This document shows positions 50,214 to 59,721 of a stretch of 64,000 bases of DNA, one piece after another. The translations under genes and the position numbers were made by a program. The stretch comes from Corynebacterium appendicis CIP 107643. Its GTDB lineage: Bacteria; Actinomycetota; Actinomycetes; Mycobacteriales; Mycobacteriaceae. The stretch's first letter is position 1. Every line of letters begins with the position of its first letter. The notes beneath the pieces were generated by a model. The model searched no databases and was not told where the DNA came from. It saw nothing but the letters and a program-made list of their open reading frames with translations. The DNA is taken from the NCBI RefSeq assembly GCF_030408415.1, contig NZ_CP046976.1, positions 806,001 through 870,000 of the forward strand, written 5' to 3'.

Positions 50214-50933
50214 TTACTTCACCGTCACGCTCAGCGCCGTCGGGGCGAAGCCGCAGCTGCGGCCGTCAGTCTTGACAGCCCCGGAGACCACCGCCAGCAC
50301 CGGGCCGGAGCCCGTGTCGGCGACGTTGGAGAGCGTTGCCGGTCCTGTCTTGTTTATCCCCTTGTTCAAAAGCGGCGTTACACCGGTGCGCAGGTTGGCC
50401 AGGTTGATCCAGTGGACATTCATGGCGCCTTGCTGGGGCGATGCCGGTTTCGTGCCCAAAGCCGTGAACACGAACGTGGCCTGTCCCGCCTTGGGGGCCG
50501 GCACCGGAATGCGCGCCGGTCCCGGAACAGCGATCAGGGAGCCGGTGGAGTTCATCCCCGGGCCCATGCAGTTGGGGGAGACCGTCGGCCAGAAGCCTTG
50601 CCGGAAGTCAGGCCCGCCCTCCGGCAGGCCTGGCCCGCCGCTGCCGCCGCCCGCGAAGAACGCGAGTGCGCCCAGAAGCGCGTCGCGGACCTGGGGCGGG
50701 ACTCCAGGACGGTTGGCAAAATCCTTCACCGCGCGCTGCACTTCCGGAGTGGGCCGGCCGAGCGGGTCGACGATCGACGAGCCCGCGGAGAGGGCGGCAG
50801 GAGAGAAGGCGGGGGCCGCCTGCGCGGGGGCGGGCGCGGCGAAGGCACCGGCGGCGAGCGCCGCGGAGAGGGCGGCAGACACAACGGTGCGGCGGGAAGG
50901 GCGGAAGGGCTTAAGGGGTGTTGCTATCTTCAA
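50214..50933 (-). CDS. Secreted Rv1157c-family protein
   Basis: 239 residues. A long signal peptide (RRTVVSAALSAALAAGAFAA) ends near AQA. The mature protein starts SSIVDPLGRPTPEVQRAVKD, has a Gly-rich segment and two cysteines (SPNCMGPGM, GRSCGFAP) that can pair outside the cell. The sequence matches the Ala/Pro-rich secreted Rv1157c family near typA in mycobacteria and corynebacteria. Function unknown. Its upstream region contains the 9-base repeat array at 50972. Confidence 0.75.
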   Translation of the reverse strand: MKIATPLKPFRPSRRTVVSAALSAALAAGAFAAPAPAQAAPAFSPAALSAGSSIVDPLGRPTPEVQRAVKDFANRPGVPPQVRDALLGALAFFAGGGSGGPGLPEGGPDFRQGFWPTVSPNCMGPGMNSTGSLIAVPGPARIPVPAPKAGQATFVFTALGTKPASPQQGAMNVHWINLANLRTGVTPLLNKGINKTGPATLSNVADTGSGPVLAVVSGAVKTDGRSCGFAPTALSVTVK

Positions 50934-50971
50934 GGAACTAATCCTTTGTCGCGGGAAAACAACATTAGGGC

Positions 50972-51025
50972 ATAAATAACGTTAGTAACGCAAGTAACTT
51001 TAGTGACGTCAGCAACATTTGCAAC
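50972..51025. repeat. Array of six 9-bp direct repeats upstream of the Rv1157c-like gene
   Basis: Successive 9-base units are ATAAATAAC, GTTAGTAAC, GCAAGTAAC, TTTAGTGAC, GTCAGCAAC and ATTTGCAAC; all end AAC or GAC and share N-N-N-A-G-T-A-A-C. It lies 39 bases from the start of the Rv1157c-like gene and about 190 from typA, in the right place for a multi-site operator. Confidence 0.7.
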
Positions 51026-51212
51026 ACTGTCTCCGGATTTCGCTGCGTTCTCCCGCTAATTTTGTGCTCTGTCAAGATGTGGGTCTGGACTTTGCGGCAC
51101 TGTTTTTCGGCACGTGTATTTTCGGTGTCGCACGTACAGCCCTACAGGAGTAGGGTTTAACCGTTCAACTGCGCTGTATGCAGTATTCCTACCTGAAGGA
51201 GCAGACGAAGAA

Positions 51213-53129
51213 GTGTCGCACCCTGAGTTCCGTAACGTCGCCATCGTCGCCCACGTCGACCACGGCAAGACCACTCTCGTCAACGGCATGCTGGAGCAGT
51301 CCGGCGCCTTCGGCGACCACGGCGAGGTTGCAGACCGCGTCATGGATTCCGGCGATCTCGAGTCCGAGCGCGGAATCACGATTCTGGCGAAGAACACCTC
51401 CATCCGCCGCAAGGGCCTTGGCAAAGACGGCCGCGACCTGGTCATCAACGTCATCGACACGCCGGGCCACGCGGACTTCGGCGGAGAGGTCGAGCGCGGC
51501 CTGTCCATGGTCGACGGCGTCGTCTTGCTTATCGACGCCTCCGAAGGCCCGCTCCCGCAGACCCGCTTCGTCCTGGGCAAGGCCCTCGAGGCGAAAAAGC
51601 CCGTGATCATCTGCGTGAACAAGACCGACCGTCCGGACGCGCGCATCGACGAAGTCGTCGAGGAAGCCCAGGATCTCCTCCTCGAGCTCGGCGCGTCGCT
51701 CGAGGACCCGGAAGCCGCCGAGGCCGCCGAGAACTTGCTCGAGCTGCCGGTGCTCTACGCCTCCGGTCGCGCAGGCCGCGCCTCCTTCAATAACCCGGGC
51801 AACGGTGAACTGCCAGACAACGACGACCTCCAGCCGCTTTTCGACGTCATCTACGACGTCCTCCCCGAGCCTTCTGCCGACATCGACGCGCCGTTCCAGG
51901 CTCAGGTGACCAACCTGGACTCGTCCTCCTTCCTCGGCCGCATCGCGCTCATCCGCGTCTACCGCGGCTCGGTGAACAAAGGCGACACCGTCGCCTGGGT
52001 CCACTACGACGCTGACGGCGAGCAGCACGTCAAGAACGTCAAGATCGCGGAGCTCCTTGTCACCGAGGGCCTCGAGCGCGTGCCCGCCGACGGCGACGTC
52101 GTCGCAGGCGATATCGCCGCTGTGTCCGGCATCGACGAGATCATGATCGGCGACACTCTCTGCGACCCGGAGAATGTCGAGCCGCGCCCGCGAATCAAGA
52201 TCGACGATCCGGCGATTTCCATGACCATCGGCGTGAACACCTCCCCGATGGCGGGCCGAGGCGGCGGAGACAAACTCACCGCCCGCATGGTCAAGGCCCG
52301 CCTCGACCAGGAGCTGATCGGCAACGTCTCCATCAAGGTCCTGCCGACCGAGCGCCCCGATGCCTGGGAGGTCCAGGGGCGCGGCGAGATGGCACTGACC
52401 GTCCTGATCGAGACGATGCGCCGCGAGGGCTTTGAGCTGACCGTTGGCAAGCCGCAGGTGGTCACAAAGGAGATCGACGGCAAGACCTACGAGCCGTACG
52501 ACCACATGGTCATCGACACCCCGGCCGAGCACCAGGGTGCCGTCACCCAGCTGATGGCCAACCGCAAGGGCCAGATGACCGCGATGGGCAACGCCGGCTC
52601 CGGCGACTGGGTCCGCATGGAATTCGACGTCCCGTCCCGCGGCCTGATCGGCTTCCGCACGACCTTCCTCACCGAGACACGCGGCGCCGGCATCGCCAAC
52701 TCGTACTCCATCGAGCATCGCCCCTGGGCCGGCGAGATCAAGGGCCGCCCGACCGGCTCGCTCGTCGCCGACCGCTCCGGCCAGGTCACCTCGTATGCGT
52801 TGATGCAGCTCGCCGACCGCGGCAATTTCTTCGTCGAGCCCGGCGCGGAGACTTACGAGGGCATGGTCGTCGGCGCGAATAACCGTGACGAGGACATGGA
52901 CGTCAACATCACCAAGGAGAAGAAGCTGACCAACATGCGTGCCGCGTCCGCGGACACGACGGTCACCCTCTCCAAGGCGAAGACACTCTCCCTCGACGAG
53001 GCGATCGAGTTCTGCGACGATGACGAGTGCGTAGAGGTCACCCCGGAGGCCATGCGCGTCCGCAAGGTGATCCTGAACGCTACCGAGCGCGGCCGCGCCC
53101 GCTCCCGCGCAAAGCAGAAGAACAAGTAG
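51213..53129 (+). CDS. typA: Ribosome-associated GTPase TypA/BipA
   Basis: 638 residues from GTG 51213 (GAAGGAG upstream). GTPase motifs: AHVDHGKTTLV (G1), ERGITI (G2), DTPGHADFGG (G3), NKTDRPDA (G4). Elongation-factor-like domains III and V and the BipA C-terminal domain (GLIGFRTTFLTETRGAGIAN) are complete. It binds the 70S ribosome and helps large-subunit assembly and stress adaptation. Neighbours (Rv1157c-like, lpqW) match mycobacterial order. Confidence 0.95.
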   Translation: MSHPEFRNVAIVAHVDHGKTTLVNGMLEQSGAFGDHGEVADRVMDSGDLESERGITILAKNTSIRRKGLGKDGRDLVINVIDTPGHADFGGEVERGLSMVDGVVLLIDASEGPLPQTRFVLGKALEAKKPVIICVNKTDRPDARIDEVVEEAQDLLLELGASLEDPEAAEAAENLLELPVLYASGRAGRASFNNPGNGELPDNDDLQPLFDVIYDVLPEPSADIDAPFQAQVTNLDSSSFLGRIALIRVYRGSVNKGDTVAWVHYDADGEQHVKNVKIAELLVTEGLERVPADGDVVAGDIAAVSGIDEIMIGDTLCDPENVEPRPRIKIDDPAISMTIGVNTSPMAGRGGGDKLTARMVKARLDQELIGNVSIKVLPTERPDAWEVQGRGEMALTVLIETMRREGFELTVGKPQVVTKEIDGKTYEPYDHMVIDTPAEHQGAVTQLMANRKGQMTAMGNAGSGDWVRMEFDVPSRGLIGFRTTFLTETRGAGIANSYSIEHRPWAGEIKGRPTGSLVADRSGQVTSYALMQLADRGNFFVEPGAETYEGMVVGANNRDEDMDVNITKEKKLTNMRAASADTTVTLSKAKTLSLDEAIEFCDDDECVEVTPEAMRVRKVILNATERGRARSRAKQKNK

Positions 53130-53174
53130 CCGCAGTAGCGGGAGGACCCGCGCAATGCAGTAGCATTGACCCTC

Positions 53175-54899
53175 ATGCGCACCCCCAGTTGCAGAATCAC
53201 GGCGGCGAGAATCATCGCCCCGGTTCTCGCGCTGGGGGTGTTGTCGTCGTGTTCGGCGCAGCCGGGGCCGCCGCCGATCGTGGAGAAGACCGAAACCACG
53301 GAGACCACCACGACAACGGCGCAGCCCGCAGCCCGCACTGAGGCGGCCGTCGGGGTTCAACCACTGCGCAACGGCCTCAACCCGCACATGGTGGCCGACG
53401 AGAATTCCACGGTCCGCGACGTCGCGGAGCTCACCCTGCCCAGCGCGTTCAGCCAGGGGGAGCTCAACACCGACTTGCTCGAATCGGCGGAGGTGCTGGA
53501 CGACGAGGCCCCGACGATGACCGTGCGCTACGTCATTGCGCCTGCCGCGCAGTGGTCCGACGGCAGCCCGATCACCGGCGCCGATTTCGTCTACCTGTGG
53601 CGCGGCATGACCACAACGCCCGGCACCGTCGACCCCGCGGGCTACCGGGCCATCGAGGACGTGCGGGTCAGCGGCCCCGGCGGCAAGACAGTGGACGTCG
53701 TCGTCCGCGAGCACACCGACACCTGGCCCGAGCTGTTCAACTATCTTCTGCCGTCGCACCTGCTCGATTCACGGGCGGCGGATTTCGCTGTCGCGCTCGC
53801 CGACACGATTCCCTCGTCCGCCGGCCGCTACATGGTGGACAAGGTCGACCGTGGCGCAGGGGTGGTCACCCTGAAGCGCAACGACAGGTTCTGGGGCCCC
53901 GATCCTGCGAGTATCGACCTGCTCACCCTCAACTTCGTGCGCTCGACCGACCTGACCGCCGACCGCCTGCGCTCCGGCCAGCTGGCATTCGTCGACCACG
54001 TGCCGGGGGAGACATCGTGGGACGCGTATTCGCTGCTCCCCGACACGCAAGTCCGCCTTGCCGAAGGTCCGCGCGAGCTCGGTGTCACGCTCTCCGCCAC
54101 CTCGCCCGTCCTCAAAGACAAGGATGTCCGCCGCGAATTCGCATCGCTTATCGACGTCCCCCTCATCTCCCGCATCGCCGCCTCCCGTTCCCGCGACCTG
54201 GCTGTCGCCGACCCCACCACCCCCTTGGACGGTGAGCCGGACGCGCTGCGCGCTGCTGTGGAGGAGTCGGGTCCTCTCCGCATCGCCGCCGACCCGCGCG
54301 ACGACCAGGCCATGCCCGCCGCCCGCGCGCTCGCCGACATCCTCGTGCGCGCCGGCATCGACGCCGAAGCCGTGGCCGCCGACGCCTCCGATACCGCCAC
54401 TCGCCTGCGCGAGGGCACCGTCGACGCCGTTGTCGGCTGGTCGCTCGACGGCGGCACCGCTCTGTGGGCCAGCAAGGTCCAGTGCCCGGATGACGAGGTA
54501 GATTTCGTCTCCGGCAACGTGAGCGGCTTGTGCCTGCCGTCGACACGCGGCATGGCCGGCGACATTCTTTCCGGCCGCATCCCCGCCGAGGATGTTCCCG
54601 GTGCCGTGTCCGACACTCTCCGCCACGAAGTCGTCTGGGTGCCCCTGCTCTCTGAACGCCGCGTTATGGCTCTCGGCCGCGGCATCACCGGTCCCGCGCC
54701 CGCCCTCGACGACTGGGAACGTGGCGTCGACGGGGCTGCCCAGTGGACCACTACCCAGACGTCCTCGGACGCCGAACCCGACGACGACACCTCCGGTGAC
54801 CGGGACAGTGACCGCGACAATGACAGTGACAAAGACGGTGACAGAAAGGACGACCGAGTCGACGATGAACGCAGCGAACCCGAGCACGAAGAGCAGTGA
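53175..54899 (+). CDS. lpqW: Lipoprotein LpqW-like, substrate-binding family 5
   Basis: 574 residues from ATG 53175. Signal with lipobox VLSSCSA. The solute-binding family 5 fold shows AAQWSDGSPITGADFVYLWR and YMVDKVDRGAGVVTLKRNDR followed by FWG. In mycobacteria LpqW directs mannolipid synthesis toward lipoarabinomannan and sits at this position between typA and mshB. The C-terminal 45 residues are a run of D/S/E/R repeats (DSDRDNDSDKDGDRKDD) of low complexity. Its last 35 bases overlap mshB. Confidence 0.85.
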   Translation: MRTPSCRITAARIIAPVLALGVLSSCSAQPGPPPIVEKTETTETTTTTAQPAARTEAAVGVQPLRNGLNPHMVADENSTVRDVAELTLPSAFSQGELNTDLLESAEVLDDEAPTMTVRYVIAPAAQWSDGSPITGADFVYLWRGMTTTPGTVDPAGYRAIEDVRVSGPGGKTVDVVVREHTDTWPELFNYLLPSHLLDSRAADFAVALADTIPSSAGRYMVDKVDRGAGVVTLKRNDRFWGPDPASIDLLTLNFVRSTDLTADRLRSGQLAFVDHVPGETSWDAYSLLPDTQVRLAEGPRELGVTLSATSPVLKDKDVRREFASLIDVPLISRIAASRSRDLAVADPTTPLDGEPDALRAAVEESGPLRIAADPRDDQAMPAARALADILVRAGIDAEAVAADASDTATRLREGTVDAVVGWSLDGGTALWASKVQCPDDEVDFVSGNVSGLCLPSTRGMAGDILSGRIPAEDVPGAVSDTLRHEVVWVPLLSERRVMALGRGITGPAPALDDWERGVDGAAQWTTTQTSSDAEPDDDTSGDRDSDRDNDSDKDGDRKDDRVDDERSEPEHEEQ

Positions 54900-55773
54900 C
54901 CTCAACCCGCGCGACCTAGTGGGGCTGCGTGTGGTGGCAGTCCACGCGCACCCGGATGACGAGTCCATCTCCACCGGCGGCGCCCTTGCGGATCTTGCGC
55001 GGCGCGGCGCCGACGTTCTCGTCGTCACGTGCACCCTCGGCGAGGAAGGCGAGGTGATCGGGGAGACCTATCAAGGGCTCGTCAATGACGAGGCCGATCA
55101 GCTCGGCGGCTTCCGCATCCACGAGCTGACCCGCGCCCTCGACATCCTCGGGGTCCGGGGCGAATTCCTCGGCGACGTTGGACGCTACCGAGATTCCGGG
55201 ATGGCGGGATCGCCCGCGAGCCGGAACCCGCGCGCCTTCGTCAACTCCGGCGAGCACGCGGTCAACGACCTCGTCCAGATCTTCCGCCGCGAAGCCCCGC
55301 ACCTCGTCCTCACATACGACTCCAACGGCGGTTACGGCCACCCCGACCACATCCGCGCCCACGAGATCACCCACCTCGCCGCCCAGCAGGTCGACATTCC
55401 CCGCATCCTCTGGGCCGCGCGCCTGCGCGAAGAGCTCGAGGCCGACATCGCCAACGAGATTCCCGCCGGCTGGACGCGCCCGGAACCGGGCGAGCTCGAC
55501 GCCGTCGACACCACCGACACCTGGGTCGAAATGGATGACATCGTGTACGCCGCCAAGGCCGACGCAATGAAGGCGCACGCCACCCAGATTTGGCTTGCCG
55601 ACGGCTCCGTTTCCCCCACCAACCCCCATCCCGCCACCGCACACGGGCCCGTGACCACCTACGCCCTGTCCAACCTCATCGCGCAGCCAATTACCCGCCG
55701 CGAGCACTATCTTGTCGGCGCAGGCGTGCTGCTCGGGCGCGGCGCCGACATCGCCAGCGGCCTCGACTTCTAG
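54865..55773 (+). CDS. mshB: N-acetyl-1-D-myo-inositol-2-amino-2-deoxy-alpha-D-glucopyranoside deacetylase
   Basis: 302 residues from ATG 54865, inside the end of lpqW. Zinc and catalytic motif VVAVHAHPDDESISTGG near the start, YDSNGGYGHPDHIRAHEIT (second His-x2-Asp-His cluster) and the C-terminal part (ATAHGPVTTYALSNLI). This enzyme removes acetate in mycothiol synthesis, the low-molecular-weight thiol of actinobacteria. The overlap suggests coupling to lpqW. Confidence 0.93.
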   Translation: MNAANPSTKSSDLNPRDLVGLRVVAVHAHPDDESISTGGALADLARRGADVLVVTCTLGEEGEVIGETYQGLVNDEADQLGGFRIHELTRALDILGVRGEFLGDVGRYRDSGMAGSPASRNPRAFVNSGEHAVNDLVQIFRREAPHLVLTYDSNGGYGHPDHIRAHEITHLAAQQVDIPRILWAARLREELEADIANEIPAGWTRPEPGELDAVDTTDTWVEMDDIVYAAKADAMKAHATQIWLADGSVSPTNPHPATAHGPVTTYALSNLIAQPITRREHYLVGAGVLLGRGADIASGLDF

Positions 55774-55788
55774 ACTTCTAGATTTCTC

Positions 55789-56175
55789 ATGACACCACCC
55801 GGCCCGTCCCGCCAGCCCATCACGCGGACCGACTTCACACCAGCCGAAGCGCGTTCCGGCCTCACCTGGCTGTCGGTGGGAGCGGGGATGGCGGGGCTGG
55901 TGGAGGTGGCGTCGATAAGCGTGCTCTATGGCGTTGCCTCGATCCTCGCCGCAGGTCTCCTGGGGGCTGTGTTCACGCGCACTGCGCTGCTGTGGACACG
56001 CGGCAGAAGACTGCCGGCGGCCGTGCCGCTGCTGGTGTGGATCTGCAGTTTTGTGCTGCTTGCCGTCGGGCCGGAAGTGACCGCCGCGATCGTCGCCGAA
56101 AATAAGATTCGCTGCGGCCTCCTGCTCGCCGCCGCGTGTGCCGGGGGCGTGTGGCCCATCGTGGCGCGGAAGTGA
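55789..56175 (+). CDS. Small membrane protein (Rv1171-position homologue)
   Basis: 128 residues with three or four membrane segments (LTWLSVGAGMAGLVEVASIS, VLYGVASILAAGLLGAVF, VPLLVWICSFVLLAVGP and a last one). Position between mshB and the ferredoxin gene matches the mycobacterial order. No family motif is visible and no function is known. Confidence 0.65.
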   Translation: MTPPGPSRQPITRTDFTPAEARSGLTWLSVGAGMAGLVEVASISVLYGVASILAAGLLGAVFTRTALLWTRGRRLPAAVPLLVWICSFVLLAVGPEVTAAIVAENKIRCGLLLAAACAGGVWPIVARK

Positions 56176-56219
56176 CATACTGATGTGAGAGTTTTCGTCA
56201 TAAGGAGTGACAGGAGCCC

Positions 56220-56543
56220 ATGACCTACATCATCGCTGAGCCGTGCGTCGACATTCTGGACCGCGCCTGCGTCGAAGAATGCCCCGTCGACTGCATCTAC
56301 GAGGGCAAGCGCATGCTCTACATCCACCCCGACGAGTGCGTCGACTGCGGCGCCTGCGAGCCCGCATGCCCCGTCGAGGCCATCTTCTACGAAGACGACC
56401 TGCCGGAAGAGTGGAACGACTACTACGACGCCAACGTCGCCTTCTTCGACGAGATCGGCTCCCCGGGCGGCGCCGCCGCTGAAGGCCCGTACGACTTCGA
56501 CCACCCGTTCGTGGCAGCGCTGCCACCCATGAACCAGGAGTAG
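56220..56543 (+). CDS. fdxC: 7Fe ferredoxin (3Fe-4S / 4Fe-4S), FdxC type
   Basis: 107 residues. Starts [20 protein letters not shown] with CPVDCIYEG, then [20 protein letters not shown]: the spacing of Cys fits one 3Fe-4S and one 4Fe-4S cluster, as in actinobacterial FdxA/FdxC. The acidic C-terminus [13 protein letters not shown] is typical. It carries electrons in the cytoplasm. Five bases separate it from dapC, which suggests cotranscription. Confidence 0.92.
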   Translation: MTYIIAEPCVDILDRACVEECPVDCIYEGKRMLYIHPDECVDCGACEPACPVEAIFYEDDLPEEWNDYYDANVAFFDEIGSPGGAAAEGPYDFDHPFVAALPPMNQE

Positions 56544-56548
56544 GGGAC

Positions 56549-57652
56549 ATGGGGACGCGCCGCCCGCTCAGCCAGGTCCTGCCCGATTTCCCGTGGGACA
56601 CCATCGCCGACGTCAAGCGCAAGGCCGCGTCCCACCCGGACGGGCTGATCGACCTGTCCGTCGGTGGGCCCGTCGACGAGGTGCCGCCCGCGATTCAGCT
56701 CGCGCTCGCGGAGAACTCCGCCGCGCCCGGCTACCCGCAGACCATGGGCACGCCTGAGCTGCGCGCCACGATCGTTGCGGCGTTGGACCGGCGCTTCGGC
56801 GTTGCCGGGCTGAACGAGCGCGCCGTCCTGCCGACCATCGGACTGAAGGAAGCTATCGCGTGGCTGCCCACCTTGCTCGGTTTGCGCGGCCAGACCGTGG
56901 TCATCCCGGAGGTCGCGTACCCCACCTACGAAGTCGGCGCACTCATCGCGGGATGCGACGTCGTGCGTTGCGACGACCCGTCTGACGCCCCCCGCGACGC
57001 CGCCTTAGTCTTCATCAACTCCCCGTCGAACCCGACCGGCGCTGTGGCCTCCGTCGAGCTGCTGCGCTCCTGGGTCGCGTTCGCCCGCGAGACCGGCGCC
57101 ATCATCGCCTCCGACGAGTGCTACCTCTACCTTGGTTGGGCCGCCGAACCCGTCTCGGTGTTGCACCCGTCCGTCACAGACGGCGACAACACCGGCCTTC
57201 TTGCGCTGCACTCCCTGTCCAAGACCTCGAACCTGGCGTCCTACCGTGCCGGCACGATTTCCGGAGATGAAGCCCTCGTGCAGGAGCTTCTCGAGATCCG
57301 GAAGCACGCCGGCCTCATCGTTCCCGGCCCGATCCAGCACGCCATGGTCGCCGCGCTCGAATCGGATTTGCACGAGGAAATGCAGCGCTCCACCTATGCC
57401 ACGCGACGCCTCGAACTGCTCAAGGCGTTGCCCGAAGCCGGCTTCACGGTTGACCACTCCGACGCCGGCCTGTACCTCTGGGTGCGCCGCGACGGCATGG
57501 ACTCCCGCCAGGCTCTCGACTGGTTCGCCGACCTCGGCATCCTCGGCGCCCCCGGCGATTTCTATGGCCCCGCCGGCGCATCCCACGTCCGCATCGCGCT
57601 GACGGCCACCGACGAGAAAATCACCGAAGCCGCGCACCGTCTCACCGCGTAG
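56549..57652 (+). CDS. dapC: N-succinyldiaminopimelate aminotransferase
   Basis: 367 residues, fold-type I PLP aminotransferase. The Lys that binds PLP is in LHSLSKTSNLASYRAGTIS; FINSPSNPTGAV and ASDECYLYLGW are the cofactor-site motifs, and the end contains GASHVRIALTATDEKI. It converts N-succinyl-2-amino-6-ketopimelate to N-succinyl-LL-diaminopimelate, the step between DapD and DapE, both also encoded here. Starts just after the ferredoxin stop. Confidence 0.9.
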   Translation: MGTRRPLSQVLPDFPWDTIADVKRKAASHPDGLIDLSVGGPVDEVPPAIQLALAENSAAPGYPQTMGTPELRATIVAALDRRFGVAGLNERAVLPTIGLKEAIAWLPTLLGLRGQTVVIPEVAYPTYEVGALIAGCDVVRCDDPSDAPRDAALVFINSPSNPTGAVASVELLRSWVAFARETGAIIASDECYLYLGWAAEPVSVLHPSVTDGDNTGLLALHSLSKTSNLASYRAGTISGDEALVQELLEIRKHAGLIVPGPIQHAMVAALESDLHEEMQRSTYATRRLELLKALPEAGFTVDHSDAGLYLWVRRDGMDSRQALDWFADLGILGAPGDFYGPAGASHVRIALTATDEKITEAAHRLTA

Positions 57653-57776
57653 CTACGCGCGCAACGTTTTCCTTTCGCCGCGCAGTCAGGACTACACTGA
57701 CGAAAGTTTGAAGATAAACCTTACAGCCAGCGGCGGTCCTGAGGCTGCGCGCGGCGAAAGAAAGGTGGCCGGGGTT

Positions 57777-58430
57777 GTGACGACCCGTAACAAGAGCGCG
57801 AACGGCGCTGCACATGGCTCCGGAAGCACTGCTGTGCGCGTCATCAACGGCCTGCGCGAATTCATTAGATTCGGCCTCGTCGGCGGCTCCGGCGTGCTGG
57901 TCAACTTCGTGGTGTTCTACCTCGCGTCGAAGGTTCTGCTCCACGGCTTCGGCTTGGAAGCGGACGACATCATCACGCAGATCGGCTCCACCCGCTGGAA
58001 CGTGCGCTGGTACCACTTTCTGTCGTCGCTGGCCTTCCTACTCGCCAACACCTGGAACTACCAGCTCAACCGCAGCTGGACGTTCCGGGGGCTGGAGAAG
58101 AGGTCGTGGCTACGCGGGTTCTTCCCGTTCCTGGCCACCGGACTCGTCGCCTTCGTCGTGTCGCTTACGTGCATGACCTTGCTCATGAACCCGACGACGC
58201 CCGTCGGCCTGCCCGACCACATCTTCGACGGCTCCAGCGGTCTGCGCACGAAGTCCTACTGGGCGCAGGCGATCTCGACGTTGATCGCGATGCCCGTGAA
58301 CTTCATCATCAACAAGCTCTGGGCGTTCCGGAAGCCCAAAATCAAGCGTTCCGATGCGGCCACCCGTCATGCTGTATCGCAAGCGTCTGCCGATCTGAAC
58401 AGTGTAAACGGATCGCGCGAAACGGAATAA
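57777..58430 (+). CDS. GtrA-family membrane protein
   Basis: 217 residues from GTG 57777 (AAAGG upstream); the frame is open to a TTG at 57708. Four membrane segments match GtrA: FIRFGLVGGSGVLVNFVVFY, FLSSLAFLLANTWNYQLNRS with WTF, FLATGLVAFVVSLTCMTLLM and AQAISTLIAMPVNFIINKLW followed by AF. GtrA-like proteins move polyprenyl-linked sugars or support cell-wall arabinan building in actinobacteria. It is convergent with dapD. Confidence 0.85.
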   Translation: MTTRNKSANGAAHGSGSTAVRVINGLREFIRFGLVGGSGVLVNFVVFYLASKVLLHGFGLEADDIITQIGSTRWNVRWYHFLSSLAFLLANTWNYQLNRSWTFRGLEKRSWLRGFFPFLATGLVAFVVSLTCMTLLMNPTTPVGLPDHIFDGSSGLRTKSYWAQAISTLIAMPVNFIINKLWAFRKPKIKRSDAATRHAVSQASADLNSVNGSRETE

Positions 58431-58432
58431 CA

Positions 58433-58466
58433 AAACTGCCGGGGGCCTCGAGCCCACCGGCAGTTT
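58433..58466. terminator. Bidirectional terminator between gtrA-like gene and dapD
   Basis: AAACTGCCGG (58433-58442) and CCGGCAGTTT (58457-58466) form a perfect 10-base stem with flanking A-run and T-run. It separates the convergent genes. Confidence 0.85.
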
Positions 58467-58493
58467 GCGTCTTCGTTCCCTCGGGGCGGGGCG

Positions 58494-59459
58494 CTAGTTG
58501 TTGTGCAGCTCCGCGTTGAGCTCCACACCCTTGGCCTTGACGGCCTCGACAGCGCCGGTGACGGAGTTGCGGCGGAACAGGATCCCGCTGGCGCCGGAGA
58601 GCTCGACGGCCTTCACTGTGTCGCCCTCGGAGCGGCCGACGGTCTGGGCGATGTCGGCGGACAGCACCACCTTGGTGCCGGCGGTGACGTAGAGGCCGGC
58701 TTCGACGGTGCAGTCGTCGCCAAGCGAAATGCCGATGCCCGCGTTGGCGCCGAGCAGGCAGCGCTCGCCGATCTCGATGGTCTCCTTGCCGCCGCCCGAC
58801 AGGGTGCCCATGATGGACGCGCCGCCGCCGATGTCGGTGCCGTCGCCGACGACGACGCCCGCGGAGATGCGGCCTTCGACCATGGACGCGCCGAGGGTGC
58901 CGGCGTTGAAGTTCACGAAGCCCTCGTGCATGACCGTCGTACCCTCAGCGAGGTGCGCGCCGAGACGGACACGGTCAGCGTCGCCGATGCGCACGCCGGT
59001 CGGAACAACGTAGTCGACCATGCGCGGGAACTTATCGACGGAAAAGACCACCACAGGACCCCTTGCCGACAGACGACTGCGGACCACCTGGAAATCGGAG
59101 ACAGCGCACGGTCCGTAGTTGGTCCACACCACGTTGGCCAGCAGGCCGAACAGCCCGTCGAGATTCGCCTCGTGCGGCTTGACCAAGCGGTGGGAGAGGA
59201 GGTGGAGGCGCAGGTACGCGTCGTAGGCGTCGACGGGTGCTGCCGTGATGTCGACGATCGAGGTCGCGACCGGCACACGTGCCACGCCGCGGTCCTCATC
59301 CGGGCCCGCGAGCTTGGCGAACTGCTGCGGCGTCTCCTCCAAGCGGGTCGTCCCAGTGGTGGACACGGACTCACCGAGCTTCGGGGCCGGATACCAGACA
59401 TCCAGGACAGTTCCATCGTGGGTGACAGTGGCCAAACCTCGTGCGAATGCGGTGGTCAT
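58494..59459 (-). CDS. dapD: Tetrahydrodipicolinate N-succinyltransferase
   Basis: 321 residues. The C-terminal left-handed beta helix shows hexapeptide rungs: [57 protein letters not shown]. The family Glu in the HEGFVN rung is present. It adds succinate to tetrahydrodipicolinate in diaminopimelate and lysine synthesis. A second, shorter DapD-like protein is at 61200; this copy resembles the standard actinobacterial enzyme better. Confidence 0.93.
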   Translation of the reverse strand: MTTAFARGLATVTHDGTVLDVWYPAPKLGESVSTTGTTRLEETPQQFAKLAGPDEDRGVARVPVATSIVDITAAPVDAYDAYLRLHLLSHRLVKPHEANLDGLFGLLANVVWTNYGPCAVSDFQVVRSRLSARGPVVVFSVDKFPRMVDYVVPTGVRIGDADRVRLGAHLAEGTTVMHEGFVNFNAGTLGASMVEGRISAGVVVGDGTDIGGGASIMGTLSGGGKETIEIGERCLLGANAGIGISLGDDCTVEAGLYVTAGTKVVLSADIAQTVGRSEGDTVKAVELSGASGILFRRNSVTGAVEAVKAKGVELNAELHNN

Positions 59460-59721
59460 AGTAGCAATCAGTTCTTTCTCTTACGTTGTATGCGGATGCA
59501 CAGTCTGCGCGAAGCGCTAGCTGTGCTCAGCTTAGAAGATCTTCAGGCGGCGCGTGGGGTTCCACGCGGGGCAGCGGCGTCGACCCAGCACGAGCCAGCC
59601 CGACCTGGCTCGAGCCGGGGCGGCGGATTGCGCCCGCGGCAGCCAAGCTGAACAGCCGAATCGGCTGCCGCCCGAGCCAGAGAGACCAGCCAGCGACAAC
59701 CGGTGCCCGCCGACGCCAGCG
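59460..59721. other. Intergenic region with hairpins
   Basis: No gene is seen. CGAGCCAG (59591-59598) pairs with CTGGCTCG (59605-59612) around a 6-base loop, and AGCCG/CGGCT lie at about 59654-59666. They may help end the permease transcript but have no T-run. Confidence 0.35.

Noticed and set aside
51189..53759. An 856-codon open frame on the minus strand.
   Set aside because: It is the antisense of typA and the start of lpqW, both clear genes; the protein has no recognisable domain.
59591..59612. CGAGCCAG/CTGGCTCG hairpin as a terminator of the permease gene.
   Set aside because: It lies about 110 bases after the stop and has no T-run, so I list it only as part of the intergenic region.
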